DNA of 64,000 nt from positions 1 to 64,000 of the forward strand of contig NZ_JAJQXX010000008.1 in assembly GCF_028767025.1 (NCBI RefSeq), given 5' to 3'. A program made the translations under genes and the position numbers. The notes under the pieces are model-generated. The model saw only the letters and a program-made list of their open reading frames with translations, was not told the DNA's origin and did no database searches. Positions within the stretch are counted from its first letter, which is position 1. Every line of letters begins with the position of its first letter. The DNA comes from Blautia sp. XA-2221 (GTDB taxonomy: Bacteria > Bacillota > Clostridia > Lachnospirales > Lachnospiraceae). This document shows positions 61,754 to 64,000 of the stretch, piece by piece.

Positions 61754-62545
61754 ATGAGTTATTTAGATACCAAGGGCAGAGTTTTTGACATTCAGAGATA
61801 CTCTGTTCACGACGGACCGGGAATCCGCACCATTGTTTTTCTGAAGGGCTGCGTGCTCAGATGCCGCTGGTGCTGTAATCCGGAATCTCAGGAATACAGG
61901 ATACAGACCATGAAGGTGCTGGGAGAGGATAAGGTGATCGGGCAGGACACCACAGTGGCGGAGATGATTGCCGAGGTGGAAAAAGACAGACCTTATTATT
62001 ATCGTTCCGGAGGGGGAATGACCCTTTCCGGAGGAGAATGTCTCTGTCAGCCTGAGTTTTCCAGAGATCTTCTTCGGGCGGCGAAAGAGCGGGGCATTAA
62101 CACGGCGATCGAAAGTATGGCATGTGCGTCTTTTGATACCATTCAGGAACTGCTTCCGTATCTGGATCTTTATCTGATGGACATCAAACATACAGACCCC
62201 GAAAAGCACAGACAGTTTACGGGAAAATCCAATGAGCTGATGATGGAAAATGCCAGAAAGGTTGCCCTCTCCGGAAAAACAAAACTGATCATACGGGTAC
62301 CGGTGATCCCTAACTTTAATGATACTGTGGAAGAAATCCGTGGGATTGCTGCTTTTGCAGATTCTCTTCCCGGAGTAAAAGAACTTCACCTTCTGCCTTA
62401 TCACAGACTGGGGCAGGATAAATATGAAGGACTGGGAAGGGAGTATCTGATGGATGGGATTTTGCCTCCTGACAGAGAAAAAATGACAACTCTGAAGCGG
62501 GCGGCAGAAAGTATCACTTCCCTGTATGTTCAGATTGGCGGATAA
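61754..62545 (+). CDS. Glycyl radical enzyme activating enzyme (radical SAM), compact form
   Basis: This radical SAM enzyme places the glycyl radical on the dehydratase. Its 263 residues carry the CxxxCxxC cluster motif (Cys33, Cys37, Cys40), the GPGIRT N-terminal signature, GGGMTLSGGE and the DIKH strand. Most dehydratase activases have an inserted two-cluster ferredoxin domain after the CxxxCxxC loop; here NPESQEYRIQTMKVLG bridges the gap directly, so it is short like pyruvate formate-lyase activase. It lies 83 nt behind the dehydratase gene. The ribosome site AGAAAGG is moderate. Confidence 0.92.
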   Translation: MSYLDTKGRVFDIQRYSVHDGPGIRTIVFLKGCVLRCRWCCNPESQEYRIQTMKVLGEDKVIGQDTTVAEMIAEVEKDRPYYYRSGGGMTLSGGECLCQPEFSRDLLRAAKERGINTAIESMACASFDTIQELLPYLDLYLMDIKHTDPEKHRQFTGKSNELMMENARKVALSGKTKLIIRVPVIPNFNDTVEEIRGIAAFADSLPGVKELHLLPYHRLGQDKYEGLGREYLMDGILPPDREKMTTLKRAAESITSLYVQIGG

Positions 62546-62553
62546 AATATCGG

Positions 62554-62573
62554 TATTACAGTGGATTGTAATA
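62554..62573. repeat. Inverted repeat after the activase gene
   Basis: TATTACA (62554-62560) and TGTAATA (62567-62573) are perfect 7-nt arms. No T-run follows; operator or mRNA end structure. Confidence 0.4.
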
Positions 62574-62646
62574 AAAGTCAGAGCCTGGGGAGAACAGAGA
62601 ATATGCAATTGTATGTTTTTTCAGGAAATGACAAAAAATAGAAACA

Positions 62647-62737
62647 CAACAAAAACAACAACATAATACCGATAAAAACAACAGGAATCAACAAGAATTC
62701 CTTGACAACTTTGGTTTTAAGGAGTAAAATCTCCTTA
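62647..62737. promoter_or_regulatory. Operator-like boxes and palindrome before the aldolase gene
   Basis: AAAAACAACA occurs at 62651-62660 and 62674-62683, and CAACAAAAA at 62647-62655, as before the dehydratase gene. In addition TAAGGAG (62718-62724) and CTCCTTA (62731-62737) form a palindrome exactly around the -10 box. Confidence 0.58.
62702..62730 (+). promoter_or_regulatory. Promoter of the aldolase-aldehyde dehydrogenase operon
   Basis: TTGACA and TAAAAT are separated by 17 nt. Confidence 0.8.
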
Positions 62738-62779
62738 GAAATAAAATAAGACACCTAATTGCTTAAGGAGGAAAAAAGC

Positions 62780-63592
62780 ATGGTAAACGAGTTTGAAATC
62801 AAAAAACAGATTTGTGACATCGGAAGACGTATCTACAATCGCAACATGGTAGCAGCAAACGACGGAAATATTTCCGTAAAGCTGAATGACAATGAGTTTC
62901 TCTGCACACCAACAGGCGTGTCCAAAGGATTTATGACACCAGAGTATATCTGTAAGGTAGACGCAGAGGGTAATGTGATCCAGGCTAACCCGGGATTCAA
63001 ACCTTCTTCTGAGATTAAAATGCACATGAGAGTATATAAGAAGAGACCGGACGTAGGATCTGTTGTACATGCTCATCCTGTATATGCAACTTCTTTTGCA
63101 ATCGCAGGTATTCCGCTGACACAGCCGATCATGCCTGAGGCAGTTATCGCTCTCGGATGTGTTCCGATCGCTGAGTACGGTACACCTTCCACAAATGAGA
63201 TTCCGGACAGACTGGAAAAATATCTTCCATATTTTGATGCAGTTCTTCTTGAGAGCCACGGAGCACTTACATGGTCTACAGACCTGAACGCTGCATATAT
63301 GAAAATGGAGTCTGTTGAGTTCTACGCACAGCTTCTGTATCAGAGCAAACTTCTGGGCGGCCCGAAGGAATTCGACAAAGAAACTATCGAAAAACTGTAT
63401 GAGATCAGAAGAAAAATGGGACTTCCGGGCAAACATCCGGCAGATCTCTGTCAGAATAAAGACGGCGTAAACTGCCATAACTGTGGTGGCTGCATGGTTG
63501 CTCATGCTCCGGAAGCATGCGCTCAGGAATCAGACGCTGAACTGATCGCAAACATCACAAAACAGGTAATGGCACAGCTTGGAATGAAATAA
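62780..63592 (+). CDS. Class II aldolase (L-fuculose/rhamnulose-1-phosphate type) with encapsulation tail
   Basis: This zinc aldolase cleaves a 6-deoxyketohexose-1-phosphate to lactaldehyde and dihydroxyacetone phosphate. It has 270 residues. Zinc ligands are His97, His99 and His160 and the catalytic acid is Glu78, aligning with FucA. After the core comes a Cys-rich linker (Cys224, 232, 235, 238, 247; NCHNCGGC) and an amphipathic helix (about 252-270, DAELIANITKQVMAQLG) typical of microcompartment encapsulation peptides. AAGGAGG precedes the ATG at 62780. The aldehyde dehydrogenase gene follows 32 nt later. Confidence 0.9.
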   Translation: MVNEFEIKKQICDIGRRIYNRNMVAANDGNISVKLNDNEFLCTPTGVSKGFMTPEYICKVDAEGNVIQANPGFKPSSEIKMHMRVYKKRPDVGSVVHAHPVYATSFAIAGIPLTQPIMPEAVIALGCVPIAEYGTPSTNEIPDRLEKYLPYFDAVLLESHGALTWSTDLNAAYMKMESVEFYAQLLYQSKLLGGPKEFDKETIEKLYEIRRKMGLPGKHPADLCQNKDGVNCHNCGGCMVAHAPEACAQESDAELIANITKQVMAQLGMK

Positions 63593-63624
63593 TTCTGACG
63601 GAATGAATTAAGGAGGTCAATCTC

Positions 63625-64000
63625 ATGCCAATAAGTGAGAACATGGTACAGGAAATTGTACAGGAAGTTATGGCGAAAATGCAGATTGCGGAAGCTCCGG
63701 CCGGAAAACATGGAATTTTTAAGGATATGAATGATGCGATCGAGGCTGCCAAAAAGGCGGAACTGATCGTGAAGAGAATGTCCATGGACCAGAGAGAAAA
63801 GATCATTACCTGCATTCGCAAAAAAATTAAACAAAATGCAGAAGTTCTGGCTCGTATGGGTGTGGAAGAAACCGGAATGGGAAATGTTGGGGACAAGATC
63901 CTGAAACATCATCTTGTAGCTGACAAAACACCGGGTACGGAAGACATTACCACAACAGCATGGTCTGGAGACAGAGGACTTACTCTGATCGAGATGGGAC
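63625..64000 (+). CDS. CoA-acylating propionaldehyde dehydrogenase, 5' part (PduP-like)
   Basis: Only the first 125 codons are in the window; the frame is open at the right edge. The N-terminus SENMVQEIVQEVMAKMQ is an amphipathic encapsulation helix, followed by a linker and the ALDH N-terminal region (FKDMNDAIEAAKKAE, MGVEETGMG). PduP-type enzymes oxidise propanal to propionyl-CoA inside the compartment. TTAAGGAGG precedes the ATG. EutE (acetaldehyde) is the close alternative; context favours propanal. Confidence 0.85.
   Translation, partial: MPISENMVQEIVQEVMAKMQIAEAPAGKHGIFKDMNDAIEAAKKAELIVKRMSMDQREKIITCIRKKIKQNAEVLARMGVEETGMGNVGDKILKHHLVADKTPGTEDITTTAWSGDRGLTLIEMG

Noticed and set aside
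1-64000. CRISPR array, rRNA or tRNA genes
   Set aside because: No regularly spaced repeats with unique spacers were seen; no tRNA cloverleaf or rRNA sequence was recognised by eye. A tRNAscan run would settle the tRNA question.

Overview
The window looks like a chromosomal segment of a spore-forming, anaerobic gut bacterium of the family Lachnospiraceae (Clostridia, Bacillota). Reasons: strong AGGAGG-type ribosome sites, many T-box and riboswitch leaders, the sporulation loci spoIIGA-sigE and mazG-hup-rqcP-yabP-yabQ-divIC-spoIIE-tilS-hpt-ftsH in the classic Firmicute order, an archaeal-type ProS, a single-chain PurL, and a glycyl-radical microcompartment locus. The genus cannot be fixed from sequence alone. 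No rRNA, tRNA or CRISPR array was seen.

Layout. 1-8.1 kb: a possible IS200/IS605 end, an orphan sugar-binding lipoprotein, xpt (minus strand), a small unknown gene, a CsoR-type regulator, an Mrp-type Fe-S ATPase and purL. 8.1-15.6 kb: a TetR regulator divergent from a DegV/FakB protein with a palindromic operator between them, a threonine T-box with thrS, aroD, spoIIGA-sigE, a decayed small gene and cwlD. 15.7-20 kb: two large polytopic DUF2298-like membrane proteins. 20-26.3 kb: an HTH regulator plus HD hydrolase on the minus strand, linked by a G10 tract, facing a run of zinc-ribbon membrane proteins in which several members are broken. 26.4-33.6 kb: Sua5/TsaC, rpiB, dCMP deaminase, a proline T-box with proS, cca and a CotS-like protein. 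33.8-43.3 kb: phosphohexomutase, then the mazG-to-ftsH sporulation and division block. 43.5-50 kb: a polar amino-acid ABC transporter, purB, purA and a HAD phosphatase. 50-58.8 kb: SEC-C and DUF218 proteins, a cobalamin riboswitch with no gene directly behind it, further structured and repeated RNA-like sequence, a Cys-rich small-domain protein, a PHP phosphatase, an MFS transporter, a frameshifted PD-(D/E)XK transposase, a lysine riboswitch with an NhaC-type transporter, and a methyltransferase. 59-64 kb: a B12-independent propanediol-dehydratase-type glycyl radical enzyme, its activase, a class II aldolase with an encapsulation tail, and the start of a CoA-acylating aldehyde dehydrogenase. 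This resembles the entry of a fucose/rhamnose (GRM5-like) bacterial microcompartment locus whose shell genes would lie beyond the right edge.

Working together. purL, purB, purA, xpt and hpt cover purine synthesis and salvage. spoIIGA-sigE and spoIIE share a promoter design with a 21-bp spacer and Spo0A-box-like sites, so the Spo0A-to-sigma-F/sigma-E switch can be read from the DNA. The glycyl radical operon and the aldolase operon carry the same AAAAACAACA boxes and are probably co-regulated. The least explained part is 51.5-52.7 kb: an orphan B12 riboswitch, a folded candidate RNA with its own terminator, a 139-bp-spaced duplication, and a Cys-rich protein of a family linked to cobalamin genes.
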